Shown here in pieces: positions 1 to 9,389 of a stretch of 64,000 nt of DNA. The DNA lies in NCBI GenBank assembly GCA_949358305.1, contig OX442314.1, forward strand, positions 1,054,001-1,118,000. The letters run 5' to 3'. The notes beneath the pieces are model-generated. The model did not search any database. It saw nothing but the letters and a program-made list of their open reading frames with translations, and had not been told where the DNA came from. Each line of letters opens with the position of its first letter. Positions within the stretch are counted from its first letter, which is position 1. Made by a program: the position numbers and the translations under genes. Origin of the DNA: Strigamia acuminata. Its lineage: Eukaryota; Arthropoda; Chilopoda; Geophilomorpha; Linotaeniidae.

Positions 1-263
1 GTGAGCAAGTTCGTTGCGAACAAGAGCCGGGAGATGAGCTTCAAGAGAATCCGAACCGGGTGCGCATCGTCATCAACGAGTTGGAGCCGTTTGCTGTGGC
101 GAATAAAGCTCCGAATGCCGGGAATAACGGGCCGGAAGCAATCGCGTCCACTTCGACCGAAAAGAATAACGATGTGTCGGCGACGATGGACGAAGTAAAC
201 ACGGTTTTGGAGCTGTTTCCAGGCACTGATCCCGAATACCTGCGATCTTTTGTCGAGCAGTAG
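1..263 (+). CDS. 3' end of a CUE-like-motif host gene (copy 1), truncated by window edge
   Basis: The reading frame is open from base 3 to a TAG at 261-263, giving the last 86 residues of a protein whose start lies outside the window. The same frame recurs almost unchanged at 58671-58930, where more of the exon is visible. It contains NPNRVRIVINELE and ends in LFPGTDPEYLRSFVEQ. Both resemble the helical CUE/UBA-like motifs in N-terminal regions of RNF216/TRIAD3-type ubiquitin ligases (motif of the type FPxxDPxY and NPNRVxxVxxEL). No RING or catalytic part is present. The resemblance is by eye only, so the function is unproven. The neighbouring Asp-rich exon at 2195 looks like the start of the next family member in the same orientation, which suggests a tandem gene array. 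Confidence 0.5.
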   Translation, partial: EQVRCEQEPGDELQENPNRVRIVINELEPFAVANKAPNAGNNGPEAIASTSTEKNNDVSATMDEVNTVLELFPGTDPEYLRSFVEQ

Positions 264-628
264 TCGATTATATCATGGCGAACGTTTCTGGTGGTTGGCG
301 AAATCGCTCGTATCCCAGGTTGCCCGAAATCTAAAAGGCGGCGACTAAACGAAATTTATAGAAAGGTTTTATAGTTATTTGCTTTATTTTGTTTGTTTTA
401 TATGCTTTTTAGTATCGGGTGCATTCACTGACGCATAAACGGTCGTTTAAACCCGTTTAAAAGAGGTTTTGAACGAGATTTCCTGTTGTTATTATTATTA
501 TTATTTGATGTACGGTAAGCAAATTTGCACCAGTTATTTTTTGTTTACGACTAAAGAAGAAGAAGAATGATACTTACGTGTACAGTTAGGCCTGGAAACA
601 AAAAGAAAAGCGAGGGCGAGGAAACAAT
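264..628. other. 3' flank of gene copy 1, with ATT microsatellite
   Basis: This is non-coding and nearly identical to 58931-59295 in the second copy, apart from a few substitutions. It contains an (ATT)n run at about 487-506. It marks the extent of the duplicated host segment. Confidence 0.7.
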
Positions 629-631
629 GCA

Positions 632-1789
632 CACTGGAAAAAAAATCAGATTTACTCACTTGTAAAGAATTGTAAATATATAGGTAGATGGATTTTACAA
701 GTTTGTAAATTAGATTTACAAACAATTGAAAATAAGTCTTTTCCAAACATATTTACAATCTGGAAAGAGACCATTTCCGGGACTTTTTTTACAATAACTT
801 TACAAACATTTTCAATTGTGTAATTATAAAATTTCATAATATATTTCCAATGTATTTCCCATGTATTTTCAATGTATTTTCAACATATTTCCAATATAAA
901 AAATTTACTACCCTCCATTTTGAAAAATTTAAATACACTAACTCAATTTTTTTTTTTTAGTTAAGCTGTTTGACTTTTTTTCAATTACCATTCAACAATT
1001 AGTTTTCATTAATTTCATCACTATTCAGATGTTTTATTGACAGTTTTATTCAAATTTATTTATCTTAAAGTTTTCTTTTTTCTTACCATGACCTCTGTCA
1101 GAATTGAACCTGGGACCCTTTGTTCCAAAGACCACTGCTCTGTCCACTAGGCTAGTATGACTTGAAATAGTTTATGCATAACTTCCTATATATAGTAACT
1201 ACTTTGTTAAATAATCTATTTGAGATTGATTGTATTAAAAATACAATCAATCTCACATTGATTATTTGTAGAGGAATCGGATTGTTTCATCGACGGTACG
1301 TTTCATTCATCGACACGTATTTTTCCGTCCCTGCGCCCTGATTGGCCCGATTTCGTATTGTCCATGTCGGTTCGAAATTGGACCGTTTTATACATTATTT
1401 TCTTTTCTGAGTTCAAATTTGACACAATTTTATTGTTCCTGACAGTATTTTACCTTGTTCTTGTTACTTTTCAGATATTTAAATGTTACATTTAAATTTC
1501 AAGTATTTTCTTGCTTTTACATTATGTTTACAATCATTGTGCAATGAAGTTTACAACACATTTCCATCTAAAAGAAAATTGATTGGAAACATAACATTTC
1601 AAACAAAAGATTTACAACTAATTGAAAATGAGTTTTCATCTCTAGGATTTACTACACATTTTCAGAAGTTTGGAAATATATAAATATTTCCAACACATTT
1701 CCAACAAATTTCCACATCATAGTAAATTCAACTTTTCCATATAAATTTTCAACTTGGAAATGTTTGAAAATATGCTTTTTTTTCCAGTG
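632..1789. mobile_element. Non-autonomous CACTA (EnSpm)-like DNA transposon, 1158 bp
   Basis: The insertion is shown by comparison with the empty site in the duplicated segment (59291-59300, acaatgcagg). Here the same site reads aatGCA, then CACTGGAAAAAAAA to TTTTTTTTCCAGTG, then GCAggtcg. That gives terminal inverted repeats of about 14 bp starting CACTGG and a 3-bp target duplication (GCA at 629-631 and 1790-1792). CACTG/CACTA ends with 3-bp duplications are the hallmark of the CACTA/EnSpm superfamily. The subterminal regions are dense in short motifs (tttacaa, tttccaa, ttggaaa), as usual for transposase-binding zones in that group. No transposase is encoded; the longest ORF (1483-1683, 66 codons) is AT-rich and unlike any family I know. 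Confidence 0.75.
1086..1161 (-). pseudogene. tRNA-like sequence (degenerate tRNA or SINE head)
   Basis: Read on the minus strand there is an A-box-like TAGCCTAGTGG (1144-1154) followed 33 bases later by a B-box-like GGTTCAATTC (1101-1110), close to normal tRNA promoter spacing. The 5' acceptor-like GTCATAC does not pair with the 3' side and the T-stem is poor, so this is not a working tRNA. It lies inside the CACTA-like element and could be the head of a tRNA-derived SINE captured by it, or a tRNA-like relic. Confidence 0.4.
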
Positions 1790-1792
1790 GCA

Positions 1793-2131
1793 GGTCGCTC
1801 ATTCTCAAAATACGTGAAATCGTTCCACAAATAATAATAATAATAATGAAAATAACAACAATAATTTTGTAACTGAAATAATAAAAAAGGATGAGAACGA
1901 TATAGAACAACGATTATCTCACATCGTTTGGCTCACACTTCCAAATCTAGGCCTGAAGGCCTATTTCGGGTTCTTCTTGCCACAAATGTTTTTTTTTGAC
2001 TTTTTTGACTTTTTTGACTTTTCTCCCACCGTGTTTTTATTGACGGCTCGAACTTGATCGCATAAAATTTCCAGGTAAACATTCGAGTAATTCTTGCAAA
2101 ACCCGTTCTAACTTCCCTTCTATTCACAGAG
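1793..2131. other. Upstream region of the Asp-rich gene
   Basis: Non-coding, duplicated at about 59299-59637. It holds an (ATA)n run near 1831-1845, a short (gacttttttt)n tract near 1989-2022 and a polypyrimidine stretch ending in ttctattcacag at about 2131, which would serve as a 3' splice site just before the Asp-rich exon. The promoter is not recognisable. Confidence 0.45.
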
Positions 2132-2194
2132 TGGAACAGTTATGGATATCGACAAAAAAAGCACACTGACTTCTTAATTTAAGAATGAAAAACG

Positions 2195-2611
2195 ATGAAA
2201 AAAGTTAAATTTTTTAAATGGGACGATGACAATGACGACGAAGACGACGATGACAGTGACGATGACAGTGACGACGAAGATGAAGACGGCGACGAAGACG
2301 ACGACATTCCGCACATTCTCGGGATGATCGCAGTTCCGCCCATGCCACAGTACGCAGTTGAAGAAAACGAAGACGACGACGACGAAGACGACGACGACAT
2401 TCCGTACATGCCCGGCATGATCGCCGTTGCGCCCGCGCCGCATGCAGTTGAAGACGACGACGACGACGACGACGACATTGCGAATCGTCCAAACCTTCCT
2501 GGTATGATCGCCGTTACTCCCGCGCCACAACACACAGTTAAAGTAAACGACATCGCAGAAGTATTTCGTCATAAATTAATCCAAACAATCAAACAAAGTA
2601 CCGGTAATTAA
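2195..2611 (+). CDS. Asp/Glu-rich protein exon (copy 1), hypothetical
   Basis: An ORF of 138 codons. After a short basic start (MKKVKFFKW) it alternates acidic runs with three copies of a module of the form IPxxxGMIAVxPxP, and ends with a non-acidic tail (VNDIAEVFRHKLIQTIKQ). I do not recognise the family. Two short upstream ORFs (ATG at about 2148 and 2185) precede the ATG at 2195. A splice from ACCG|GTAATT (2603/2604) to AG|TG (2637/2638) would join it in frame to the CUE-like exon, but the intron would be only 34 nt, so this junction is uncertain. The unspliced ORF ends at TAA 2609-2611. The second copy at 59701 has lost this ATG. Asp-run length differs between copies by one codon, as expected of slippage. 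Confidence 0.5.
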   Translation: MKKVKFFKWDDDNDDEDDDDSDDDSDDEDEDGDEDDDIPHILGMIAVPPMPQYAVEENEDDDDEDDDDIPYMPGMIAVAPAPHAVEDDDDDDDDIANRPNLPGMIAVTPAPQHTVKVNDIAEVFRHKLIQTIKQSTGN

Positions 2612-2637
2612 AATGAATTTAATTTGTATGTAGGAAG

Positions 2638-2791
2638 TGAATTATATCATTAACGGGCTTCGAGTGCTCCACCCGGATTTCTTGGTGGATCGGAACGAAG
2701 TATACGCGATGGTTGAAACCTTGAGTGCGAATCCCAACAGAAGAAACATCGTAATTGATCGTTTGATCGCCGAACGGTTAAAGCAACCCGT
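2638..2791 (+). pseudogene. CUE-like-motif exon of the copy 1 downstream gene, cut by LTR insertion
   Basis: The frame GTG AAT TAT ATC encodes an about 52-residue stretch with NPNRRNIVIDRLIAERLK, clearly related to the intact exon at 58461-58930 (NANRRNIVIDRLIAKRLK). The alignment stops at base 2791, where the gypsy-A LTR starts with TGTGACG. The rest of this exon is therefore missing at this place. An AG precedes the exon at 2636-2637 at the same relative position as in the second copy. The reading frame continues only a few codons into the LTR, so this gene copy is broken. Confidence 0.6.
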
Positions 2792-4538
2792 TGTGACGAT
2801 TCTACTTTTGGTTGATTTAATAGCCATTTAAGATAGTTAAATAATCGGTTTAAACAAGACGTTGCTAAGTTTAGCAACAACCTAACCGAGATAAGCTACG
2901 GAAGCCTTCACAAACATGAATATGTAATCAAGTAGAAATAACTTACAGTTTCAGTGTGACATGACATATTTATTACTAAATACTAATAACAAAAGATGGG
3001 TTCTGGACGCGTGTAAACGGGCGGCATCAACTGGTTGAGGATCCGGGCGAAGCCAGAGGGATACGGCTGACTTGCGGCATCGTCACAAATAGCGCTACGG
3101 AGACGCGTTTGGTCCGCAGCTCGAATATCTAAACATGCGAAGAGTCCTTCGCATTAATCGGAATATTCGGCAGAATATTCCATGTTCCAAATGAATAAAA
3201 GTAAAGTGAGTAAAGTAATATAACAAATGAATTGTTATATAAATAATAATTGGGCGGGGACCGTCACGACAATTGAGAGAACGTCGCGGGAGTTGTTGAG
3301 ACTCCATCCGCCAGCATGCCTTACGACGACAAGATCTCGTGATCAGGCGCCGAGTATTTAATTGTACGCTTTAACTCGCTATCGGTGGTACTAACCACCA
3401 GGTAAACATTTATATGGACTTACCGGGTTTAAAAGATGTTGCCAATACAGGATTACCAATGCCCGAGTAATTTATTTAACACAGTGTTGTTCAACTCCTG
3501 TTCACGGGTTACTAACCCGGAGGGTACGATGGGGCGGGGACCGTCACGACGGTCGAGAGAACCATCGCGGGAGGATTTGACTCCTCCATCCGCCAGCATG
3601 CCTTACGATGGCGGGATCCAACGATCGAGCACCGGGTAAAATATTATTTGGCCACTGCCGTTGGATTACCATTATCCAGGTAGTTATTTATCGCAACATC
3701 TACAGATATTACTCACGGGCTACCAACCCGGCGTGTTACTTGTGCATTAGGCCTTTACCGACTTTTAACGAGCGGAAGGACCAATCATAGAAAGACGGGA
3801 ACCTGCGTGGGTTGTTTACAACAACCATCCTGCAGCGGACTGTGGCCAGTTAGCTGAGGGACCTACTTTCATTTAGCAAGGTCGTACTGTATACGACCAT
3901 TATATTAAACCACCGTACGAAGTCCTACTGTCCCGTAGAACAGCTGGCTAACGTTACGGGGCCATTTCATGCAAATGCATGTCTATTACCGGAGTTAGCC
4001 TTCCCGAAATAGCCCTACAACAGCAATAACAAAATAGTAATGAATACTAACTGTGGAGAGCTGAGGTGGCCTGATGTGTCGATAGAGAATAATGAAATCA
4101 AACGATAACAATTCAACTACAGACAGTATACAAGTTCAGTTATCAAGCCAGGGGGTTTAGTGGGTGAGAAACTGATGCTTATATAGTTCTGTAGAACTAC
4201 TAGATTGGCGACAGCCAATCAGCGTACGAATCGGCGGATTCGTGGGTCACTAGTCCGGACCTAATATATGACTATGTCCAGATGGGCCCAGTTGGGGTCC
4301 GGAAGGGTCCGATTGGTTCCCTTCGACAGGTAAGTAATGTGGATATTGATTCGATAGAATCAACATTGTCAAGTAAATAATACTTAGTTTATATCGAATA
4401 AAATAGTTATATTTTATTCACCGTGTCTAAATAATTATTTATCACACTTTTTAGTTTTATCGAGTTTGATTTACGCGCGTTTGGTAAACAGCGCCATCTA
4501 TTGTGAACATTGATAAATACGGATTTGTAATCATCACA
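2792..4538 (-). repeat. gypsy-A 3' LTR (full length, 1747 bp)
   Basis: In plus orientation it starts TGTGACGATT and ends AATCATCACA, so the ends are short inverted repeats as expected for an LTR. Inside are two copies of an about 95-bp module (starting GGGCGGGGACCGTCACGAC at about 3252 and 3533) and three small hairpins (3384-3399, 3505-3520, 3716-3731). Related LTRs occur at 22695, 55594 and 60113. Confidence 0.88.
3384..3731. repeat. Three-fold hairpin module inside the gypsy-A LTR
   Basis: GGTGGTACTAACCACC (3384-3399), CGGGTTACTAACCCGG (3505-3520) and CGGGCTACCAACCCGG (3716-3731) are inverted repeats around TACTAA/TACCAA, each placed near a ggattacca-type motif. They recur in the other LTR copies with stems conserved or compensated, for example GGTGGTACCAACCACC in the 55.6-kb and 60.1-kb copies. 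Confidence 0.65.
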
Positions 4539-4556
4539 CATCCCCCGGTGACAATC
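4539..4556 (-). other. gypsy-A polypurine tract
   Basis: On the minus strand the purine-rich ACCGGGGGA lies directly against the 3' LTR start TGTGATGATT. This is where the plus-strand DNA primer is expected in LTR retroelements. Confidence 0.7.
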
Positions 4557-5288
4557 ATAGAGTTTACCAACTTTTTAATTGTCATTCTTAATGTATAAGA
4601 AATGTTCACCTAATTCTATCGAATTAATCCACTTGGTAAGTATTTTATTAAACTTAATCTCGTTATTTCTTTCAGAAACTTCGTCACCCGATTAGACTAA
4701 TCGGCTTCCCTGTACAACGCAACTCCTGGTTGCTAAGCGACGGAAATGAACTCGTCCGAACATGGATACATGTTCGAGAAAACTAATTTCGATAGAAATT
4801 TTTATTTTCTCCATCAAATAAACTTCTTTCCTAGTTTATTAATCAGCAAGATAATCAATAAAAAATAAACTTATGCAAAATTTTATTTATCGAAAATCTA
4901 AACTACTAATTCTTTATTACGAATGTCATAAAAAATTAACGAATTTCAACTTGAAATTCTTCAACGCTTTGATCAAAGCAAAAAACAACACAATTTTCAC
5001 AAATAATTATGAAAAATAAACTAAACAATCACACATATGTTAATATGATTAATTCAAATAAACATCCAAATTGAATTCGAAAAACAATAACAAATTAAAT
5101 TGAATCCAATTTTTAAATTAAACTATACTCGTTTGAGCATTTAATTATTAGTTCAAGATCTTGAAACAAACAAACACAATACTCGTGGGAATATTTCGTA
5201 ATTGCAAAAACACAACAAAACACTTGGAGTATTTTTAGTCATAAAAAATCTCCACTCGGAAAAATAACGAACGTTAATTTTGTCCCTT
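4557..5288. other. AT-rich 3' untranslated region of gypsy-A
   Basis: No ORF of note on either strand. It is very AT-rich with short imperfect inverted repeats such as aattttcac/aaatt. I see nothing else in it. Confidence 0.6.
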
Positions 5289-6806
5289 TCATTCCTTCTT
5301 CTCGACTTCAGTCGAGTCTTTCTCTTCCTTCTTCTCGACTTCAGCAGAAGTCAGAAAATCCGACTCTTCAGTCGCCTCTGTCGAGACGGCGGAAAACACG
5401 GCTTCTTCCGGCGCTTCGATTTCATCCGGACTCGGAGGTGGAAACGGCATGTCGTCAAGAAGCTCAGCCACGAAGTCGACAACGGAAAGCAGCTCTTCCG
5501 CGTCTTCGAACTGTGCCTCGTCCGAAGTTTCAGACTTAGGCGCAATAGGAGCGCTCGAAACGTCGATTACGACCGCTGGAGGATCCTCCACGGGTTTGGA
5601 CGACGCTTCTACGGCCTGTTGAAGCTTACGAGCTCGCCCTCGTGCCAAGATGTTGGTTCGCTGAACCTTGGCAATTTCTCTCGCTCGGTCGAGCGTCAGA
5701 CAGCCTCGCCCTCGCGACATCGTTCTCGGTCGAACGATTTCTTCTACAACCTCGCTTCCAACGCTGTCGGCGGCCTGGACAGTTTCAGTAGAAACTTCGG
5801 AGTCCTCGGACGGCGGCGGTGACTGTCGAAGGAGTTCGATTCTTACGCCGGCGTTGACTTCAGCGCGGGCCCAGGTGAGGAAACGCGGGTCGATGTAGAC
5901 CGCTTCGCCACGACTATTCAGGAAAAGTCGGCACTTTGGGCAGTGAGCCCAACATCGCTTCTCGTTAGGCTTAATGCCTTTGACTACGTGGGGCTGAACC
6001 TCCTTGCGCCACGGCTCCGAACGCGGACGCGTTTTCCTTCCACGGCAGTTTGGACAGCGCATTAGAGAAGATCCTGCGGATGCACCGCAGCACCACCCAC
6101 AGCCGACGCAAAATGGGCAGATCGTCTCTGTTGCCTGGTCCGTCACGATGTTATCGTGAGGTATTCCGGCTGCCATGTCACGCTCGCACTGTTCTTTGCG
6201 CAGGCGGGCCTTCTCGTCCTTTTTTCTGGCCTTGTTGGCCGCTCGGTACTCGCGGTTGCGAGAAACAGGCTCCGAATAACGCAGAGCGCCCGGCGGCGGC
6301 TCATTCCATCCGTACTCTGACGCAGAAGACTCAGCACCAGCAGGAAGATGCGTAGCAGACGCTGATGATCCCGTCACAGTCGGTGCAGCAGCATTCGACG
6401 TGTGGGCGACGGTGGGCGCCACGCTTGCAGTTGGCGGCCGAAATTCGGGTGAATGCGGGGCCAACGGGACGTTGATAACGTTCGCGGGCGGATACGCCAC
6501 CTGGGCCAGCGGGGCCAATTGTGCCGACTCATAAATGGTTGGCTGCGCAGAAGTGGATGGGGCCTGCATCATCGCATTTAAGTCGAGCGGAAGTCCGTCC
6601 GGATGGACGCTCAGCCAATTTAGCGTTGCTAACTGCAGCGGCGTCAGGGCGTACATCGAGGCGGGCGCCGTCGGTATCGGTTGGGCCCTCATGTAAGCAC
6701 GTTCCGCTGAACGGCGTTGCTCGTCACTAGACGAGGTGGACGAGCTGGAACTTTCATGACGGTGTCGTCGATGACTCCGTTTTGAGTGATGTTTACCACC
6801 GCCCAT
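5289..6806 (-). CDS. gypsy-A extra ORF (ORF3), Cys-cluster protein of unknown function
   Basis: 505 codons from the ATG at 6806; the frame stays open up to 6908. I chose 6806 because tctacag directly precedes ATGGGCGGTGG and makes a good 3' splice site, so the protein may come from a spliced subgenomic RNA, as known for env of some gypsy elements. The N-terminus is basic and Ser-rich (GGGKHHSKRSHRRHRH, then Ser runs); residues 80-170 are Pro/Ala-rich; a basic stretch (NKARKKDEKARLRKEQ, about 191-206) could be a nuclear signal. A Cys cluster follows: CPFCVGCGWCC (230-240), CPNC (251-254), CWAHCPKC (285-292). The C-terminus is acidic and ends in a short EVEKKE repeat. It has no signal peptide, membrane segment or furin site, so it is not a recognisable envelope. 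Zinc and nucleic-acid binding are inferences. Confidence 0.65.
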   Translation of the reverse strand: MGGGKHHSKRSHRRHRHESSSSSTSSSDEQRRSAERAYMRAQPIPTAPASMYALTPLQLATLNWLSVHPDGLPLDLNAMMQAPSTSAQPTIYESAQLAPLAQVAYPPANVINVPLAPHSPEFRPPTASVAPTVAHTSNAAAPTVTGSSASATHLPAGAESSASEYGWNEPPPGALRYSEPVSRNREYRAANKARKKDEKARLRKEQCERDMAAGIPHDNIVTDQATETICPFCVGCGWCCGASAGSSLMRCPNCRGRKTRPRSEPWRKEVQPHVVKGIKPNEKRCWAHCPKCRLFLNSRGEAVYIDPRFLTWARAEVNAGVRIELLRQSPPPSEDSEVSTETVQAADSVGSEVVEEIVRPRTMSRGRGCLTLDRAREIAKVQRTNILARGRARKLQQAVEASSKPVEDPPAVVIDVSSAPIAPKSETSDEAQFEDAEELLSVVDFVAELLDDMPFPPPSPDEIEAPEEAVFSAVSTEATEESDFLTSAEVEKKEEKDSTEVEKKE

Positions 6807-7859
6807 CTGTAGACGCAAATAAATTATTTTATTAAAATAATTCCACTCTAAATAATCATTCCTTGGGTCCAAAGAATTAAAACGTATTGTTCGCAACGAA
6901 AAATACACGACTCGAGTTATTTATAACCCTTAACACGTGACACTAATGAGTCACATTCCCCTTGTGTTTATGACACGAGAATGGACTCGCCTGACAGCGA
7001 TTTTCATCGAAAATCGCAACTTGTTGATTTTTCAAAAGAAAAAATCCCCTTAGTTTTGTAAACTATTTAATCCAACTTCCGAGTATCAAAGATAACTTCT
7101 CGTATTAATTAATTAACACTTAGTCTAATAAATATCTTACATCGAAAATTCATCGCCAAATAAATTATGCAAGCCTCGACCGCGACTTGATTTAAATAAT
7201 TAGTGCCTACATACTTAAAACTTAATAATTCATTATTAATTTTTAACCCAACTATTCGACTGAATAGCTAAACTTCCAGAGTGATTTAATGCCGATTCAC
7301 GCTTATAATACACGTGAATTTTTTAACTTTTATCGGGACGCCGATATTTTACCAATTGTTGCGAACAATTCTTTTAAATTCTTTGGTCAAAGAATATTAT
7401 TGAAAACTACTTACGGCTGAAGCTAGTTTTCCTGCTTGAGTCGACTAAATGAATTAGCGTTGAAATCTCGAGTCGAAAAGTGAAGAGGGACGAAGGGACG
7501 AAGTCACTTATATCCACGTGTGTTACGAAGTGTTTGTGTGCAATGAACCCTGGGAATTTTATTCCCTATTAATTGTCGGGTTCGAGGTTTAATCACACCT
7601 CGTAAGTCTCATACCCTCGTGAAGAGGCGAGATTATCACTTTTCAAAGTAATTCTCTGTATTTTAATTAAAATACATACAAATATGACCAAATAATAAAA
7701 TATTCTATCGAATATTTTAACTTATCGCAACAAATTCATATTTTAATATAAATTTCGATACTCTTCATATCAAAGTGTCCCCCGGTGTTGAGATTTTCAA
7801 TCACTACACCTGTTAGACATGTAAAATAATTACTGTCTCCAAGTTTTAAATAAAACTTA
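6807..7859. other. gypsy-A spacer between ORF3 and pol
   Basis: AT-rich, no convincing ORF. In minus orientation it runs from the end of pol to the putative splice acceptor at ORF3. The open frame up to 6908 is probably incidental. Confidence 0.5.
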
Positions 7860-7953
7860 TCAATTCCAACAGAACTTTGAGGCTTTTCCTCGTTGTTGGT
7901 ATGGTTTTTTAAATACTGCAGTGATGTTTCGCACGAAATTTTCATCTGCATAT
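7860..7953 (-). pseudogene. Last codons of gypsy-A pol, displaced by the copia insertion
   Basis: Across the copia target duplication the pol frame that ends in NPKY at 15207 continues here for about 28 more codons to a TGA at 7860-7862. This gives the original C-terminus of pol. In the present arrangement the main pol ORF stops two codons into the copia LTR instead. Confidence 0.7.
7949..7953. other. copia target-site duplication (left), CATAT
   Basis: CATAT at 7949-7953 matches CATAT at 15209-15213, directly outside the two copia LTRs. A perfect 5-bp duplication is normal for Ty1/copia integration. Confidence 0.95.
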
Positions 7954-8484
7954 TGTGGGTCTAAAGACCATTTATTTGATCGATGTCGAATGTTTCTGAT
8001 GTCAATTTAGCGTTTTATTTCACACGATGTAAACTTTTACTGCTTTAGAATCAAATGCGGTATTTGTATTTGCTTTACGATTGTTCCGTACGAAATTCCG
8101 TACGATTTATGTATCTACTAATGAGATTTGTTCTATTTTTCAATGTTAATGTTATTATCTGGCACTAGAGTGCCACACTTGTTTTCCTTGCAAAATCCAA
8201 GATGGCGCAACACACGGGCGTGTGTTGCCCTGACTGTTTATCCACATCAAAGTAATGTATTTTCGTTTAATTAAATTGTTTTTAGTAGTTTTAACAATTG
8301 TACTTACTTTAAAGCACCTTCTGTGCTCTTTTGTGCGCGAATAAGCGGCCTTAAGCCGCGCGCTTGTTACGAAACGTATTGCGACGTATCGCAAACGTTC
8401 GCGTCGCAGACCGACGCCATTACGGCAATTTGCCGCACGCTTCTCGGCGATATCTCGCCGATATCTGCGCCCCTCTGTTCTACA
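7954..8484 (+). repeat. copia 5' LTR
   Basis: Starts TGTGGGTCTAAAGACC (itself an inverted repeat around TAAAGACC/GGTCT) and ends TTCTACA. It is repeated at 14678-15208 at a constant 6724-bp offset. Confidence 0.95.
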
Positions 8485-8486
8485 TT

Positions 8487-8504
8487 TGGTAGCAGAGGAT
8501 GGTT
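8487..8504 (+). other. copia primer-binding site, initiator tRNA-Met
   Basis: TGGTAGCAGAGGATGGTT, two bases after the LTR end, is complementary to the 3' end of animal initiator tRNA-Met (ending CCATCCTCTGCTACCA). Priming is therefore from the tRNA 3' end. Confidence 0.9.
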
Positions 8505-9389
8505 GCTGCCTAATTCCACGTTTATTTCGTTAATTTTCGACGTATTTGTCGCGAAATTCGCGACTTGTGCGCCGAAATTCGTTTATTTTCAGGTACCGAC
8601 GATCCTCGCCTCGTCAGTTTCGTTTTACGAACGTCTACGACGTACCGCCGACGTTCCACACAGCCAGGGCTGTTTATCCTACGATCATTTGACTAATTTT
8701 GTCCAAATTCTCGCGGGTTTCGCGGTTTTTGAGGCAAATTTATTTATTTTTGCAGATTTTTCGACAAAACTGGATTTTCGACACTGCTTAGCACGAAGCG
8801 GCAGTTCCAACGAGAACCGAACACTAGATTGTTCGCCGCTTAGTTCCCCGGTGAACGGCGGTTATCACCGATCTGTGCAAGTGGACGAAGAGCCTCGATT
8901 TATTCGAGAAGATTTCGGATTTCACATCCGAAATAGCGCTTTCTCCAGCTTTTCGAGAAAGCTGCGCCGTGCCTTCATTTGCACGAGGATCGCATCCGCG
9001 ATTGATTCGTCTATTTCTCCTTCTTTCGACTTTACCTTTGTTAGAATTAAGGGTATTTTGGTGTGGGACCTTATTAGATTCGACACAGCTCTTCGGGCAT
9101 TCCGTCCACCGCTGTGTTTGTATTTTGTGACAAGGCTGAGCCCTGCGCCACCTAGCATTCCCGTGACCCCAGGAGGTCGTAAAGGACGCTAGGGGGACAC
9201 TTGTCACAAGCTATCAGCTGATTGTAGCATCGGCTCCCCCTTTGAAGGTTTCCGCCTCGAAAGTGTGTGTGAAGTGCTTCAGTTCAGTGCTCCGAATCGA
9301 AGTCAGCATTTGTGCAGTGCTCCAGTATTTAACGTACCATTCCTTGAGTCAGTGTGTTCGTCGCGTTGTGTCGAGTTTTCCACTCCACA
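8505..9389 (+). other. copia leader (885 bp)
   Basis: A long untranslated leader between PBS and gag. A 289-codon frame (8323-9192) runs through it, but it begins inside the LTR without ATG and resembles no gene, so I treat the region as leader or packaging sequence. Confidence 0.6.

Noticed and set aside
2174-2572. Ser-, Val- or Arg-rich frames opposite the Asp-rich exon (and at 59680-60075)
   Set aside because: Shadows of GAC/GAT repeats read on the other strand.
5289-6908. ORF3 as a retroviral envelope
   Set aside because: No signal peptide, transmembrane segment or cleavage motif is visible.
8323-9192. 289-codon frame in the copia LTR and leader
   Set aside because: No ATG start, begins in the LTR and lacks any family features. 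More likely leader sequence.
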